Assembly (NCBI GenBank): GCA_905160935.1
Contig: CAJHZI010000649.1
Span: 186,001 to 250,000, forward strand
Source of the DNA: Enchytraeus crypticus
Lineage: Eukaryota; Annelida; Clitellata; Enchytraeida; Enchytraeidae
Length of the DNA: 64,000 nucleotides
Direction: 5' to 3'
Numbering within the stretch: position 1 is the first letter of the stretch; each line of letters starts with the position of its first letter. Made by a program: the position numbers and the translations under genes. Under the pieces are notes generated by a model. It was not told where the DNA came from, searched no databases, and saw only the letters and a program-made list of their open reading frames with translations. This document shows positions 1 to 11,545 of the stretch, piece after piece.

Positions 1-119
1 ATGTGGCATTTATTATGAATGCATGTATTTTTAAGCACATTTACCATAAACCATTTTAAGCATGTTTATCATAACCATGGTTATTATAAGGAATGTTAAA
101 TAATTGCAACTTTATCCAA

Positions 120-335
120 ACCAAACCATTTCGAACTCGGCTCGAAGTCTTGTGAGGTGGAAAGCAAGCCGAATCCGAACCGAACCCGAACTCTAAAATT
201 GTCAACTGCTAACCGAACCCGAACCGAACCGAACTTTCATTTTCAACAAACCGAACCGAACTCTCAAATTGTCAACTACTAACCGAACCCGAACCGAACC
301 GAACTTTCATTTTCAACGAACCGAACCGAACTCTG
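120..335. repeat. 70-bp tandem repeat rich in CCGAA
   Basis: Two adjacent, nearly identical 70-bp units (191-260 and 261-330) each begin with CTCT, contain AATTGTCAACT and end in short CCGAAC-type steps. A degenerate partial unit precedes them. No coding potential is visible. Confidence 0.85.
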
Positions 336-440
336 GAAATTCATAAGATTCCCATCTCTAAAAAATATACCTCTCCCTATTGTTAAGAATGGGAGTCACG
401 AAAAGAGAGGCGGCGGTTCGAGGCAGGGATCATTTCCAAA

Positions 441-786
441 TTCCAACTATTGCGAATGCGCCATGACCGGTGGGACAAGGGTCAATGTTGTAAAAAGTTA
501 CAAATTGTAATTTTTAAACTATCCCTAACCCTAACCCATACCCTTCACCCTAACTATATTCTTATGGAACTAATAAAATTTAATAACTTAAACTTTAAAA
601 ATTAAAATTGACTCTAGTTCGAACCCCGAACCCCATGATCTAAAGCCTAGCTCTATGCCCCTAAGCTATCGGGGCTTCCGATTTAACACGGTTGATTACA
701 TGATGTCAACATATCGTACTAGAAAATCGTAATACCATATAAAAAATTCTTATTACAATTCTTGTGCGCATGCGCAATAGTTGGAA
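441..786. mobile_element. MITE-like element with 22-bp inverted ends
   Basis: TTCCAACTATTGCG at 441 is matched in inverse at the right end (CGCAATAGTTGGAA, 773-786), and the match extends inward over GCGC to about 20 of 22 positions. The enclosed 346 bp contain the SINE copy at 515-735. It could be a small non-autonomous DNA transposon that received a SINE, or a chance inverted repeat. No clear target duplication was identified. Confidence 0.45.
515..735 (-). mobile_element. tRNA-derived SINE with telomere-like tail, copy 1
   Basis: Read on the minus strand, a tRNA-like head with a B-box-like GGGGTTCGAAC is followed by an AT-rich body and a tail of GGGTTAGGG repeats (visible here as CCCTAACCC near 523-537). 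Three further copies occur at 7,250-7,500, 7,678-7,928 and 50,715-50,925, sharing the head motif ATGATGTCAACATATC or its inverse and the TTAGGG-type tail. Confidence 0.7.
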
Positions 787-1829
787 GTCGTTCCTTCCTT
801 GTACCGCTTGTTAGGAAGTTCACTATATTCTTAGAGCAAACTTTAAATTGAAGTTAAAACTGTCGCTGTTTTTTGACAAAATGGCAATATACAACTATAC
901 ATTCCCGTGTAGATTTTGTTTTTATTCTTTGAACTGATTAATTGTAAATATGAATACAAATATAGCCTATAGGTATATCTTAAGAATTGGTTTAGAGCAT
1001 GTTTGTTTATATAGTCGTGATTACAAAAATATTGCGAGACAATGAAAAATTTTATAACGACGATCTTAAAATCAAAATTCGAGCAGAAATCTGAGGCTAA
1101 ACTTGGCTTTAGCTTTTTGCTTTTACACTAAACTAAAAACTAAATTTGTTTGACTTGATCATTCAGATCAATAGGGTTCATTTTAATTCATCAATGGATC
1201 ACAAATTAAACGATATGGCAATTAAATATAATAGTCTACGGATAGTAGGCTATTTATGATGTAAACTATTTGTTTAAATGTTAAAAAAATCGTAATTTTC
1301 ATATGGATGCATTACTCCAAGAATCCTATTTTACTCCCGTTTTAATTGTATTATAATTAAGTCTTATTCAACGTCTATTTCCTGTACCAAGCCTGGGCGA
1401 TCATGATCAGGTTTCTCCATACGTCTCTGACTATGGTTATTCTGATCATTTCTGTCATTTCCTGAATCCGTTTGCCTAGACTATTAATTAATGAACGTCA
1501 TTCGCTGCCGACCCTTATTTCGTTTGTCGTCTAGTCTTCCTGTCACTGAGATATTTTCAATGATTTTGTTCCGCATAATGTCTCCGAAAAACTTTATCTG
1601 CTGGCGTCGAATTTCTATCCAACAGAACGTGACTAGTTGACATACGTCGTCAAACTTCTTTTGTAAAGTGATCTATATAGAATAAGCGTGATATTTTCCT
1701 GAAGAACCCTATAGCCTCTATTGTAGTTATTGTGTTATTGTAGAACTCGATCTATTGCCTCTTGTTTCTTTTTCATTGCATTAGAAACGTCTTTTCCATT
1801 TCAGATATCTAGAATTACTTAAAGATAAT
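787..1829. other. non-coding stretch, nothing recognised
   Basis: AT-rich sequence with stop codons in all frames. No repeat family or gene could be identified. Confidence 0.6.
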
Positions 1830-1925
1830 ACTAATGTCAGTTTCCTCACTCGCAAGCTACGTCAGTGACGGGTGAGCCCAGAATTTGAACCTCGCACATA
1901 CTGATCCGCTGTCAAATATCTTACA
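1830..1925 (-). mobile_element. tRNA-derived SINE (AGTGGCGAT family), partial
   Basis: Matches the family at 49,407-49,550 in reverse. The shared blocks are the body CACTCG-AAGC-GTCAGTGACGGG and the B-box-like segment with TTTGAACC, followed by GATCCGCTGTCAAATATCTTAC. The A-box end is missing. Confidence 0.7.
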
Positions 1926-2024
1926 TATATCGTCACAAATGCTCTCTTTACCGTCAATGTTGACAATATGTTAACAAGAAAACTAACTTTATCAGCAAAT
2001 TATTGCATTAAAAACAGAAAATAA

Positions 2025-2300
2025 AACATAACGGCACATTGGGTCAGGAAGCAAAAAAAACTTGTTTTAGGCCCATTTCTTCTTCCGCTCCATGGTTATT
2101 AGTAATCGTTGCCTTTTGATGGCGCATCATTGGCAGCCGGCGCCAATTTAAGGATAAATTTCCAACACTCTGGGATTTTTCTTTCAAAACTGTCGACACT
2201 CGGTGGTCACCCAACAATGTACTAACTGAGGCCGCTGTACCTTAACTTTGATTATTGACGCGCAACTAAACCAAGTGCACTAGTTCAACACAAAGTGCGG
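2025..2300 (-). mobile_element. 5S-rRNA-derived SINE, copy 1
   Basis: On the minus strand, the segment around 2,266-2,196 reads GTTAAGGTACAGCGGCCTC, then GTTAGTACATTGTTGGGTGA, then CCACC. This parallels the internal promoter half of 5S rRNA (GAAGCTAAGC ... GGTTAGTACTTGGATGGGTGA). A non-5S body follows (GGCGCC, ATGGTTATTAGTAATCG). Further copies lie at 46,955-47,525 and 56,610-56,900. This is a retroposon, not a 5S gene: the 5' third of 5S is absent. Confidence 0.7.
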
Positions 2301-2369
2301 GAATTCTATTAGTTATGTCGCTGTCCCTATTGATTTTGCGAAATCAATACTGTAATCACTTTACTGCAT

Positions 2370-2395
2370 ATTTATTTATTTATTTATTTATTTGA
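2370..2395. repeat. (TTTA)n microsatellite
   Basis: Six consecutive TTTA/TATT steps. Tetramer tails like this often end LINE copies, and a CR1-like LINE lies just to the right on the minus strand, but continuity is not shown. Confidence 0.8.
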
Positions 2396-2989
2396 TTTAT
2401 GATACGCATATCACAATTGGCATACGCAATAAGTAGTTAGAGTGCAAAACGGAAATAAAAACCCTCAAGTAGCACTTACATAATCTAGTTTTAAAAATAC
2501 AAACATTTGCATTAATTATTAATTATTTTCATTAAATCCATAGTATAGGCCATAATTATGTGCCAAGATAAATTTAGCGGAACATGTAGTATAGTTATTA
2601 TGACCTTCAACAATATGCACGCATAAATATCTGCACACAATGACAATTAAACATACTACTTTAGGTCCTGCACTTAATTTACAAATAAAACTACATATTA
2701 AAAACGGTAAAAGCACTAGAATATTTACGACAGTTGAAAGTTAGATTCTATGATAGAAAAAAGAATATACAAAAGACAAAAGAGCGAAATAGAGCAACCC
2801 ACTTAATTTTGTAGGTTTTGCTTCCATTAATACCCTCCAGACACCATGCAAAAGCGTTTAGGGAAAACGCATTTAAAGCATTAGAGGGTATCGGTTTTTG
2901 AAATGATATCTTTCAGCATTAAAATGAAATTGATTCATGTATAAACTTGAACCATTAAATCTTGTTACTCCATTTTTGAAAACAAAAAA

Positions 2990-5400
2990 CTCATCAACAG
3001 GTCGACCAATCCAGTGATAATTTTACAATACAAGCACAGGTCAGATGTAAACCTTCGTTGTCTAATAGCGATTCGGAAGTCAAAACTTTTACTCTGTCCA
3101 AATACTGCAATCCTATCGTACCACTTAGCCGTTTAGTGAATCGTTTCTGTAATAGATCGTCCTTAATAATGCTTTCCATTAGTTTGCCTAAACTGAAGGT
3201 AAGGGAATTAAGACGCTAGTTTTTTGTGTTGCTTTTGCCACGATTCTTAAAACTTGGGACAAAAATAGAACGTTTCCACATTTCAGGTATTTCACCAGCT
3301 TTCATTGAAATGTTAAATAACATTGAAAGTGGTTTAGCAATTACATGACTGATATTTTTAGAGGAGGTGCAGTTAAACCATTGAAACCCGGGGAGCATTT
3401 ATTTTTTTAATTTATTAATTTTATGTTTCACCGATCACTATAGTGTGTGTTTACTTTCAGTATTCACTAAAGATGATAGCATTCTTCCAAACTTTTCTGT
3501 ATCAAAAGTGTTGGAAAGTAACCTTTCTGAAAACAGTGTCATTTTTTCTAATTTGTCGGTGGAACATAAAATTAATAAATAAATAAAAATTAATACTCCC
3601 CGAGTTTCGATGGTTTAACTGCAATACATGTACTCTTTTAGCAACAAGAGTTTTTCCTTGTCACTATAGGCTAGTTTGTCAGAGTCTTGCTTAATGAGAG
3701 GTGGGATAACTTCTATCCTTGATGTTTTACGTTTAATGTGAGAAAAGAATAAACGAGAGCAGCCACTTTCAATCAATCTACTTTCCCCATAACGTCTTCT
3801 TGAAATATCGTTTTCTTTAAACTGGGGGCAGCTTTGTTAAGATTTTCTCTATTTTCGTTAGAGCTATCATTTTTGTAAAAACGCCACGCTGTCAATTTAT
3901 TATTTAATGCTCTCCTAGTTTGACTTTCAAAATTGCATGCCTAACTTGGCGATCACTGAACGGCTGTGGACCAGAATATCTCTCTTGTGACCTTCAATAA
4001 GTTCTCAGAGTCATCAGCATCACGGTCAGATGGTTCGGGTCTTTTCATTCGGCCGAGAACAAGTGCTTCGTTAAGTGATCGAGCCTGGCCTTCTGCTGCT
4101 GCTTTCGTTTGGAATAGTTTGAAACTTAATACTAGCTAATAGTCTGAGACATGAGTGTAGCTATTTAGCTTTCCGTCGTGGTGTCAAGACATTATTGTTG
4201 TCGCAATAATGAAGACAGGGAAGAGTGTAGCAGGATAGTATAAAGTTTCACTCATATGTAGAAATATTTTACTAGTTTAGATATTAATTTAAATGTAATT
4301 GTTATTTTGCTTATTTTTACTATTGAACTCTTTCTGCAAAGTAGTCTCGAAGACAAAGTTCGGCAATGACACTGCTATATAAATTTTCGTTGTTAATAAT
4401 AATAATAATAGTTTTCTTCGTAAGAACTCTTCGTTTAGTTTTTCTAATACATGCTCCAATTTGATTTCCCACTTTAGGAATATGTTTTTAGGGATAAAGG
4501 AGCTAAAATTATCATTTAAAATAGAATACACTATTGACCAACACTGATCGACAGACAAACAATCATTAAGACTATCAACCCAATCAATTGCAGATAACGA
4601 AGCATTAATGGAATCCCAATTCACTTTTTCACATTCAAAAATAATAAAATTATATTGGTACTAAAAGAAAGTTCAACAGATGTAGATTCACTAAAAACAT
4701 CATTAGACATACTATTATTAAGAGTAATGTCAAATAGAATTGCCAAATGATCTCTTGAACCTATTGGAGCAAATGATCGAATATTGCTGACTTGCGATGG
4801 ATTATCAGTGAGGATAATGTCAAGTAAATTCATCATTAGTCGGAAAATTTACCATTTTAATAAAAGGAGTTACTTATAAAATAACTTAGAAGTTCGATAT
4901 AAACTTTATTATTAGGTGAAGAGTTATTTACCGAGTCCATAAGAGGAAGATTAAAGTCGCCGGCTATACAAATTGATAAATTTGTGCCACTGAGATACAT
5001 TAAAGCCGATATTAATAGCTGATACATGCAGTGGTTATTCAACTGACTTGGTGGGGAATAGACTACAATGAGTCTCACTCCATTACTGTTACCAGTTATC
5101 ATATCTATTGCCAGACTTCTATCGAGAACAGGTAGATCAATACGTTTATAAATAGCAGAAACATTATTTCTACAGATTATGCACACACCACCACCCTTTT
5201 TGTTATTTCTCTCTTTTCTGGATATGCACAAATCGCTAACATTAATCATAGAGTCTAGAATTGTATCGTGCAGCCAGGTTTCGCAACAGCAAGCAACATC
5301 ATGTTCGGTACAGACATAATTAGATTTAGCTCAGAAATCTTGCTACTTAAGCTGCGTAAATGTGTATATAGACATTTGAAGTGTGTCGACATATAATTAA
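2990..5400 (-). pseudogene. CR1-like LINE, ORF2 (endonuclease + start of reverse transcriptase), degenerate
   Basis: Minus-strand fragments follow the order of a CR1-type ORF2. First come endonuclease blocks near 5,390-4,860 (YTHLRSLSSKISEL; GGGVCIICR; VVYSPPS; IAGDFNLP), then LLDIILTDNPSQVSNI and the APIGSRDH block at 4,836-4,740. A linker follows, with ALNNKLTAWRFYKND at about 3,910, and RT-start blocks at 3,398-2,994 (MKAGEIPEMWKRS; ESIIKDDLL). The pieces sit in different frames with stops, so the copy is dead. The catalytic RT box and 3' end are missing. An internal segment is inverted (see 3,366-3,625). Family placement rests on motif recall, not a search. Confidence 0.8.
3366..3625 (+). 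other. inverted segment inside the CR1-like LINE
   Basis: The flanks are inverted copies of each other: TGCAGTTAAACCATTGAAAC at the left, and the mirror GTTTCGATGGTTTAACTGCA at the right, continuing into T/A-rich arms ending in CATAAAAT. The enclosed sequence codes in the plus direction for a CR1-like linker (SVFTKDDSILPNFSVSKVLE), while everything around it codes on the minus strand. Confidence 0.75.
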
Positions 5401-5589
5401 CATTTTAGTTCAGCACAACAGAAGTACTAGGAAAACTACTACACGAACCAATATGTAAATTTGATCTGATATTATTTAATCGCACATGTTTAGTATTCAC
5501 AAATTCGCTAACGTCGTTGGGAAGTCAAACGTGAGTTGAATTGTCTTCAATTGCAGAGGACTGGCTAGAAACAGGATGGCTAATGTCCA

Positions 5590-6950
5590 CAGCAGCATGG
5601 AGATTGAATTCTACAACAGTATGATTTAATTGGGCATTAGATAGCATTGAGTTACACATCGGAATGGCTGTTTTGGGTGTAACAGAGTCTGAAGTATGCG
5701 GTTCTTTGCGCGTAATATTCCTAGTTGAAATTGAGAACTGACTGTCATTTTGAGTGTAGTAATTGAGTGTAGTAAGGAGGTGATGTGTTTCTCCTAGTAC
5801 AATTAATGAATGTTAATGGTGGGTTATCCGTAACCGAGGCCATACTATTCACCGCCGATCTAACGTGACTGGGAGCCGGCAAACCTGAAGAAGTGGCAAC
5901 CCCGATAGCACTCCCTGCTTGAGCCTGACTACGTCTTATGTGGGCTACTTGAGCTTGACTACGTCTTATGTGGGCTACTTGAGCCTGACTACGTCTTATG
6001 TGAGCTACTCAATTGAGCCTGACTACGTCTGTTGAAGCGTTTTTCATATTCGGACTTGGCTTGTTGTTTAGTCAAGTCCGGGTTGATGAACACGTTCAGC
6101 TGAGTGTAAGTACTGTCTTATTTTCTCTTCTTTATTCCAGTAGAAACGAGGAAGGTAGCATCTTGTTCAGTTACAAGACGTACCAGGAGCTTTCTAGTTC
6201 TTCCAGATTGCGCTCGACCTAGTCTGAGCGTAGACACCCCCGATATATTGAATGATGCAGTAAGATGATATTGGATGAACGATCAAACCAGATTTAAGTC
6301 GTTACAGCCGGAGTCTTCGAATAGCCCTGAAAATATGACATTCTTTCTTCGTCTGTTAATTGCTGCAATTGTACCGATAATCATTGACACTACATCCGAT
6401 TTGGATATCGCATCAGAGGGGGACAGATGGATGCCAGAGTCCCAGTTGTGTGCACTTGCAGCAAATTGAGTCTGCTGACGGAGAGGCCGTTGGCTAGGAA
6501 CTGGGGCGTAAACGTCGATGCTGGACTGTCTCACAGCATTACAGATGAGGATGTTCTGCCCCGAGTGGGAATTATTTGATAGTAAGAGTTCGCGAAGCTC
6601 TTTGATCTCCTACTGTAGCTGCTTTAACTTATCGTCCACTTCCAGGCGACATGCAAAGCACTGCCAACCAAATAAATGACACAGCCTGAAGGCAGCGTCT
6701 GACAGCTCAGCAGGTACATCCCAGCACTACAGGTGGTAGCAGTGCTTGTATTAACGGCAGGTAAGGAAAGATTGATCATTGCGGAGTGTCCGCAGAAGAC
6801 ACAATCGCTGCAGGCCTGGTTGGTTTCATTCATTGATACTGAAGGCTGAGTTTTATGATTAACATCAGCATGTTGTGACAAATGGCTGATCTCCGATAGT
6901 AACGTTATCGTCGCCCTCACCTACCGATCGGCTCCTCTTTCTATCACTCA
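5590..6950 (-). pseudogene. CR1-like LINE, ORF1 remnant
   Basis: Upstream of the endonuclease, on the same strand. A block at about 6,360-6,280 reads INRRRKNVIFSGLFEDSG, continues as LGRAQSGRTRKLLVRLV (about 6,225), and ends near FHQP/LTKQQAKSEYEKR-like sequence (about 6,060-6,020). This is the layout of the RNA-binding-like ORF1 of CR1/L2 elements (RRxNVI.SGL ... LGR...R.LLV). The amino-terminal part (6,920-6,624) has scattered Cys-x2-Cys pairs. Stops and frameshifts break it. A 30-bp tandem repeat lies at its 3' end. Confidence 0.65.
5921..6031. repeat. 30-bp tandem repeat at the end of CR1 ORF1
   Basis: The unit GAGCCTGACTACGTCTTATG plus TGGGCTACTT occurs about 3.6 times with few changes. 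Thirty is a multiple of three, so on the minus strand it codes a repeated RRSQAQVAHI-like decapeptide at the carboxyl end of the ORF1 remnant. Confidence 0.9.
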
Positions 6951-7249
6951 TAGCAACTGTATAGTGCTACTCATGCGGAATGAGTCGTTGTATAAAGGAG
7001 TAGTGTGAATGGAGTTATTAGAGTCCGCTACGAATCAAAGTCTACTCGATACTCCAGGCCCGGGAGACGCTCAAGCAGAGTAAACGTTGTTTCACCCTAT
7101 AAAATGTCTTCTAAATTCGGCACGCAATGACTTCACTCTTTTGAAACTTGCGCTCAAACGTACAATAAAAATACTCTTCACCTATTTCGAAAAAACTCTT
7201 CCCCTATATAAAGTATACTTTTAGTGAAAAAACAAAGTAACCTTAACTG

Positions 7250-7500
7250 TAATTGTAATTTAATTTTTTTAACTATCCCTAACCCTAACCCCTACCCCTT
7301 ACCCTGATCCTAAACATATTTCTAAGAAACTAATAAAATTTAATAAAAACATAAAAAATAAATGTGACTCGAGCCAGAATCGAAACCGAACCACATGTTC
7401 TAAAGCCTAGCACCTATACCACTAAACCGTCGAAGCTTCCGGGTGAAAACAGTTGAATAGATGATGTCAACATATCATACTAGAAAATCGTAATCCATAG
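7250..7500 (-). mobile_element. SINE with telomere-like tail, copy 2
   Basis: Same family as 515-735: tail of CCCTAACCC-type repeats at 7,275-7,305, AT-rich body, tRNA-like head ending in GATGATGTCAACATATCATA. It faces copy 3 tail-out, about 180 bp away. Confidence 0.7.
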
Positions 7501-7677
7501 CTATAGCTGCTACTCTTCGAAACAGGGGAAGAGGAATTTATGGTAGGGCTACATACAAGCGCAAATATTTTAAACAAGAGCTAACAAAGAGAGTTGTGTA
7601 GGAGACTATAAATTTGTAGCTAAATGCCCTGCGGATATTAAGCTATTCGGGATTTGTTTTGATTTTAGTTACAGACG

Positions 7678-7928
7678 ATTACGATTTTGTAGTATGATAT
7701 GTTGACATCATCTATTCAACTAAGTGTAACTGGAAGTGTCGGTGGCACAAAGGTATAGAATCTCATTTTTAGATCATGGGTTCGGGGTTCAATTCTGGCT
7801 CGAGTCAATTTTATTTTGTAAAGTTTTACACAATTTTATTGCTTTCTTAGGAAAGGAATATGGTTAGGGTTAGGGTTAGGGGTAGGCATGAGAGATAGTT
7901 AAGAAATGTAATTAAATTTAAAATTACT
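7678..7928 (+). mobile_element. SINE with telomere-like tail, copy 3
   Basis: Plus-strand copy. Head from TATGATATGTTGACATCATC, A-box-like GGTGGCACAAAGGTATAGA, B-box-like GGGGTTCAATTC, body, then GGTTAGGGTTAGGGTTAGGG at 7,861-7,881. Together with copy 2 it forms an inverted repeat of roughly 240-bp arms. Confidence 0.75.
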
Positions 7929-9640
7929 TTATTTTTGAAAGTCAGGCCTATAGGCCTATTAGACCTTAAAACAAATCCCGACTGTTTACTTCCGATGAGC
8001 ATTTAACGGCAAGTAACGACAAGTAAGAGAGAAGCCTCATAAGCAACATGCGATGAAATAGTGATATAGACTGATGTATTATTTTAAATTCGGAAAATAA
8101 ATAAATATTAATCCACACACAGCAAACACAACGTTACCATCAACCACGGCTAAAAATTTAAGATCAACATGATAATTTAATATATATATATATTTATATT
8201 AACGTAGTATTTAATCTTTACTCGTTTGTTGAGTCGTTTGTAGTAATGACAGCCAGACCTGCAGTTGAGCGAGTGTGCAAAAGAAGATATAACTCGAAAG
8301 AAAGGTGTCATATTGCAAATCTGTGCAGCTGGCGAATCATGGCGTTTAAGAGCGCAGTGTATATGTAGGTCTAAATGTAAAATTGAAATCTTTTTAAAAT
8401 GAGTATCTCATTCAGCTCACTGCTTATTGACAAGTCTATGGCATATAGCTCATCCTTATAGGTTTGATTTTCTACACTCTGTATTTCTCTTTATATTAAA
8501 ATACGAATTAGTTATCACAATAAATTCATCCAGAGTCTCAGTCTTCAACTAACAACAACAACAATAACAACAATAAGATTAGAGTTCGACTGTTATCCGT
8601 GACAACAGTAACCACTATGGATTCAAATCCAAACTGATGAGCAGAATATGGGTTGTCAATAAACGGTGAAAGTCCAGTCAAACTTTCAAAGGAATGGCAC
8701 TAGTGAAATTGAGATTTACGTGATGGTCTCAGTTCATGGGAATTAAGTGGATAGGAAAGATTGAATAGAAAAGCTTTTAGCTGCCTATGAAACTATTCGT
8801 AAAGAAGGAAAGGCTGATCTGGATAAGATGAGGGGTTAGGCAGATTGGAAGCGAGAGAATTCCAAATCTGTGGGAAGCATGTTGAAAGAAACGCCAACTT
8901 TTTTCCTTCCATTCTTAATTAATTAAATACCGCTTTCAGTAAATATCCCCTCTCAGAACATGACCTATCCAGTACGTTCTATTCATTATGACATTTATCA
9001 ATTGCCTATTTGTGCCAACCTTATTTAGCACAAAATTAAGTTAAATTTACTTTTTTAGCTATTTAGTTCGTTGGCAGGTCCACGACACATATTCACAATC
9101 AAAGCGGCTTTCATGCTCCCTGTAATTCACTCCATAGATCAATAAGTAATCCTTTCACAACAGGGATTGTCCGTGCCTTCTGTAGCCTATAGCGTGGGAA
9201 ACTATATGGCTTCTGAGGTGGTTTTTCATTACTATCCTTAGTTTTTGCAGTGTTCTCTCCTACGAAGTGTGCAATCAACGGTTGGTCTTCTTCAATGTCT
9301 CAGACACAACACGGGAAAGGCATTGCAAAGTAACAGCGAAATATGACTTTAAGTACAATGTGAACATGACAAGATTTGCTAATATGTTGGAATCGTCCCT
9401 GACATCATGCTCAAAAGAGAAATTTGAACGTTGAATGGACTAAATGAGTGACAAATTAACACATGATCAAATTTATAAATATAGTTGTATTATAAATTAG
9501 AAAATTATTTTTAATTTCTATGTCTTGACGCCAAACTAATCGCCAAACTCAATTAACTTTCTATTCGTTGACTCATTTCTATAAGAAAATATACAGTAAT
9601 TTTCCTGTAAGTTTATCGCAGAATGTGACGTAGAAAGAAA
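7929..9640. other. non-coding stretch, nothing recognised
   Basis: No open frame of note and no LINE or transposon motif identified. A short AT run at 8,180-8,200 and an (AAC)n-like run at 8,550-8,575 are the only simple structure. Confidence 0.5.
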
Positions 9641-9774
9641 TATTTGTATTACAATTTTAAGAAATTTACTTTTGCATTAATAATTTATACACCGAGAGGG
9701 CACTGTTCAAAATCTAATCCAGATATATACCGACAAGGGTCACAACTGTCGAAACTCTCATTCCATAATACAGG

Positions 9775-9865
9775 AGGACATATGTCCATTTCATCATCAT
9801 CATCATCATCCTCCCTTAAAGCCCAGTTTAACTAGGGTCGGGATACAAATAGACAAATAGACTTA
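9775..9865 (+). repeat. short retroposon-like repeat with (ATC)n
   Basis: (ATC)n is followed by a block with AGTTTAACTAGGGTCGGGAT and ACAAATAGAC. The same block with the ATC run occurs inverted at 47,245-47,310 inside a 5S-type SINE, so it marks a dispersed family. Confidence 0.6.
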
Positions 9866-10109
9866 TGTCCATTTTAGATTTCATATTATTTCAATTGATT
9901 TTAGTAACTAAATTTATGTTTTAATATGTTAGTCAGTGCTTACAAGAATCAATGAAATGGTTGCTGAATACTGCAAATGTGAATAATATTATGAAATTTA
10001 ATTAGGGCCAATTTTGACCCGCCATCGTATAATAAGTAAAATTTTTCTAATGATAATTTAATGGTTAAAATCACAAAGTATAGATTAAGGTAGAGACAAT
10101 ACACACGCA

Positions 10110-10157
10110 GCAATGCACACACGCACACACATACACACACGCACACACATACATACA

Positions 10158-10215
<58 letters not shown>

Positions 10216-10250
10216 GATGTTATATATAAATATATATATATAATTATATA

Positions 10251-10323
<73 letters not shown>

Positions 10324-10345
10324 CAATATATATATATACGACGTT
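10110..10345. repeat. (CA)n and (TA)n microsatellite
   Basis: Interrupted CA repeats pass into long AT runs up to 10,340. Long open frames across it arise from the repeat and are not genes. Confidence 0.95.
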
Positions 10346-10419
10346 GAGTGCCTAGTTATTTTCCCAAACAGTTGTCTTCCGGGTTGAGACGGTTGCACTA
10401 ATTCACTAATGATATTACC

Positions 10420-11300
10420 TGATATTACCTACTCATGATTCACTAATGATATTACCTACTGATGTTGAGGTATGACATAATAGTATGCAGCAGTACTAGT
10501 CACATTTCACGCACGGGATGAAGCAGACAGTTGTCTGTATAACAATAAAGAATAAATCGTGCAGACTTTGTACAAAGCCACTCGATCACACATGTGATAT
10601 TCTACCGGGTTCAGATTTGCCATGTGTCACTACTTCTTTAGCACTTGTCGCACTTTTTCAAGTATTGTTGATGTCAAAACGAATTTCGAGTTTTGTTTCT
10701 ATAATGAAATTCGACCGACTGGTAATTTCTATTCTCCCGACTATATTCACATTCGTGAAAATAAATATTTCGCTTGAACAGGTCTTGAGTTATGTACGGT
10801 TAATCTATGCTCTAGGACCTAGGCGTTTTAGCAGTTAAAGCTATCAACACTCTATCTTTCAAGGCATTTACTAGTCGAGCCCGACATTGCTTAACTTTGA
10901 AGCTAGACCTCACCCCGAGGTATTATTGCACTAATGATCATGATTTTAGTAACAGTAGGCCTATCGCTTATACTAAGTGAACGTAAACAAAAGTCCTACG
11001 CATTCTATACGCTTGAATGCTGCGTAGCTGAAGACTGTTAGCTGCGTAGCTGGCTAAATTACATGTATGTCAATGATTCGATTCTGCAGTAGCCTACATT
11101 TATTGGCAACATTATGTGAATAATTAGATACTTTTCTCCAATTCCTAAATTTGCATAAATCTATTTAAATCTCAGTCTATACTGCAATTGATATCCATTA
11201 AAGAAATAAATTATATTTTACTCGGTTTTTAATCAAATTAGCCCATTTTCAGATGATATCGTATCATAATACACGCATGACAGATCACAAATGTTCCTAG
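10420..11300. other. non-coding stretch
   Basis: Contains a short direct duplication of TTCACTAATGATATTACCT (10,402-10,456). Otherwise nothing recognised. An open frame of 106 codons on the plus strand (10,518-10,838) matches no family I know and is considered fortuitous. Confidence 0.5.
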
Positions 11301-11316
11301 TAACTTCCAGGCCAAT

Positions 11317-11319
<3 letters not shown>

Positions 11320-11370
<51 letters not shown>
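11320..11370. repeat. (AT)n microsatellite
   Basis: About 50 bp of uninterrupted AT dinucleotide adjacent to a SINE copy. Confidence 0.95.
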
Positions 11371-11372
<2 letters not shown>

Positions 11373-11545
11373 CGTCGCCACTGGCGACTTAATATATTAG
11401 GCCTACCTATCCCTCGTAGGTATGGCCTAAGATACTCGACCGCTGATCAGTATGTGTGGGGTTTCAAATCCTGGTCTCGCCCGTCACTGACAGTGCTTTC
11501 GAGTGAGGAAAATGACGTGTTAGCCATTGCTTTTTTAATAAACAA
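11371..11545 (+). mobile_element. tRNA-derived SINE (AGTGGCGAT family)
   Basis: The A-box region is rearranged (CGCCACTGGCGACTT forms a small palindrome). Further on are GATACTCGACCGCTGATCAG, the B-box-like GTTTCAAATCC, and the body GCCCGTCACTGACAG ... TTTCGAGTGAGGAAAATGAC shared with other copies. Confidence 0.75.

Noticed and set aside
2190-2270. 5S rRNA gene
   Set aside because: The 5' third is missing, the sequence is diverged, and it is fused to a body shared by three copies; it is a SINE head.
7860-7885. TTAGGG repeats as an internal telomere or chromosome end
   Set aside because: Only about three units, and they occur at the same place in four dispersed SINE copies.
9949-10398. 149-codon minus-strand frame
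   Set aside because: Almost wholly (TA)n and (CA)n microsatellite.
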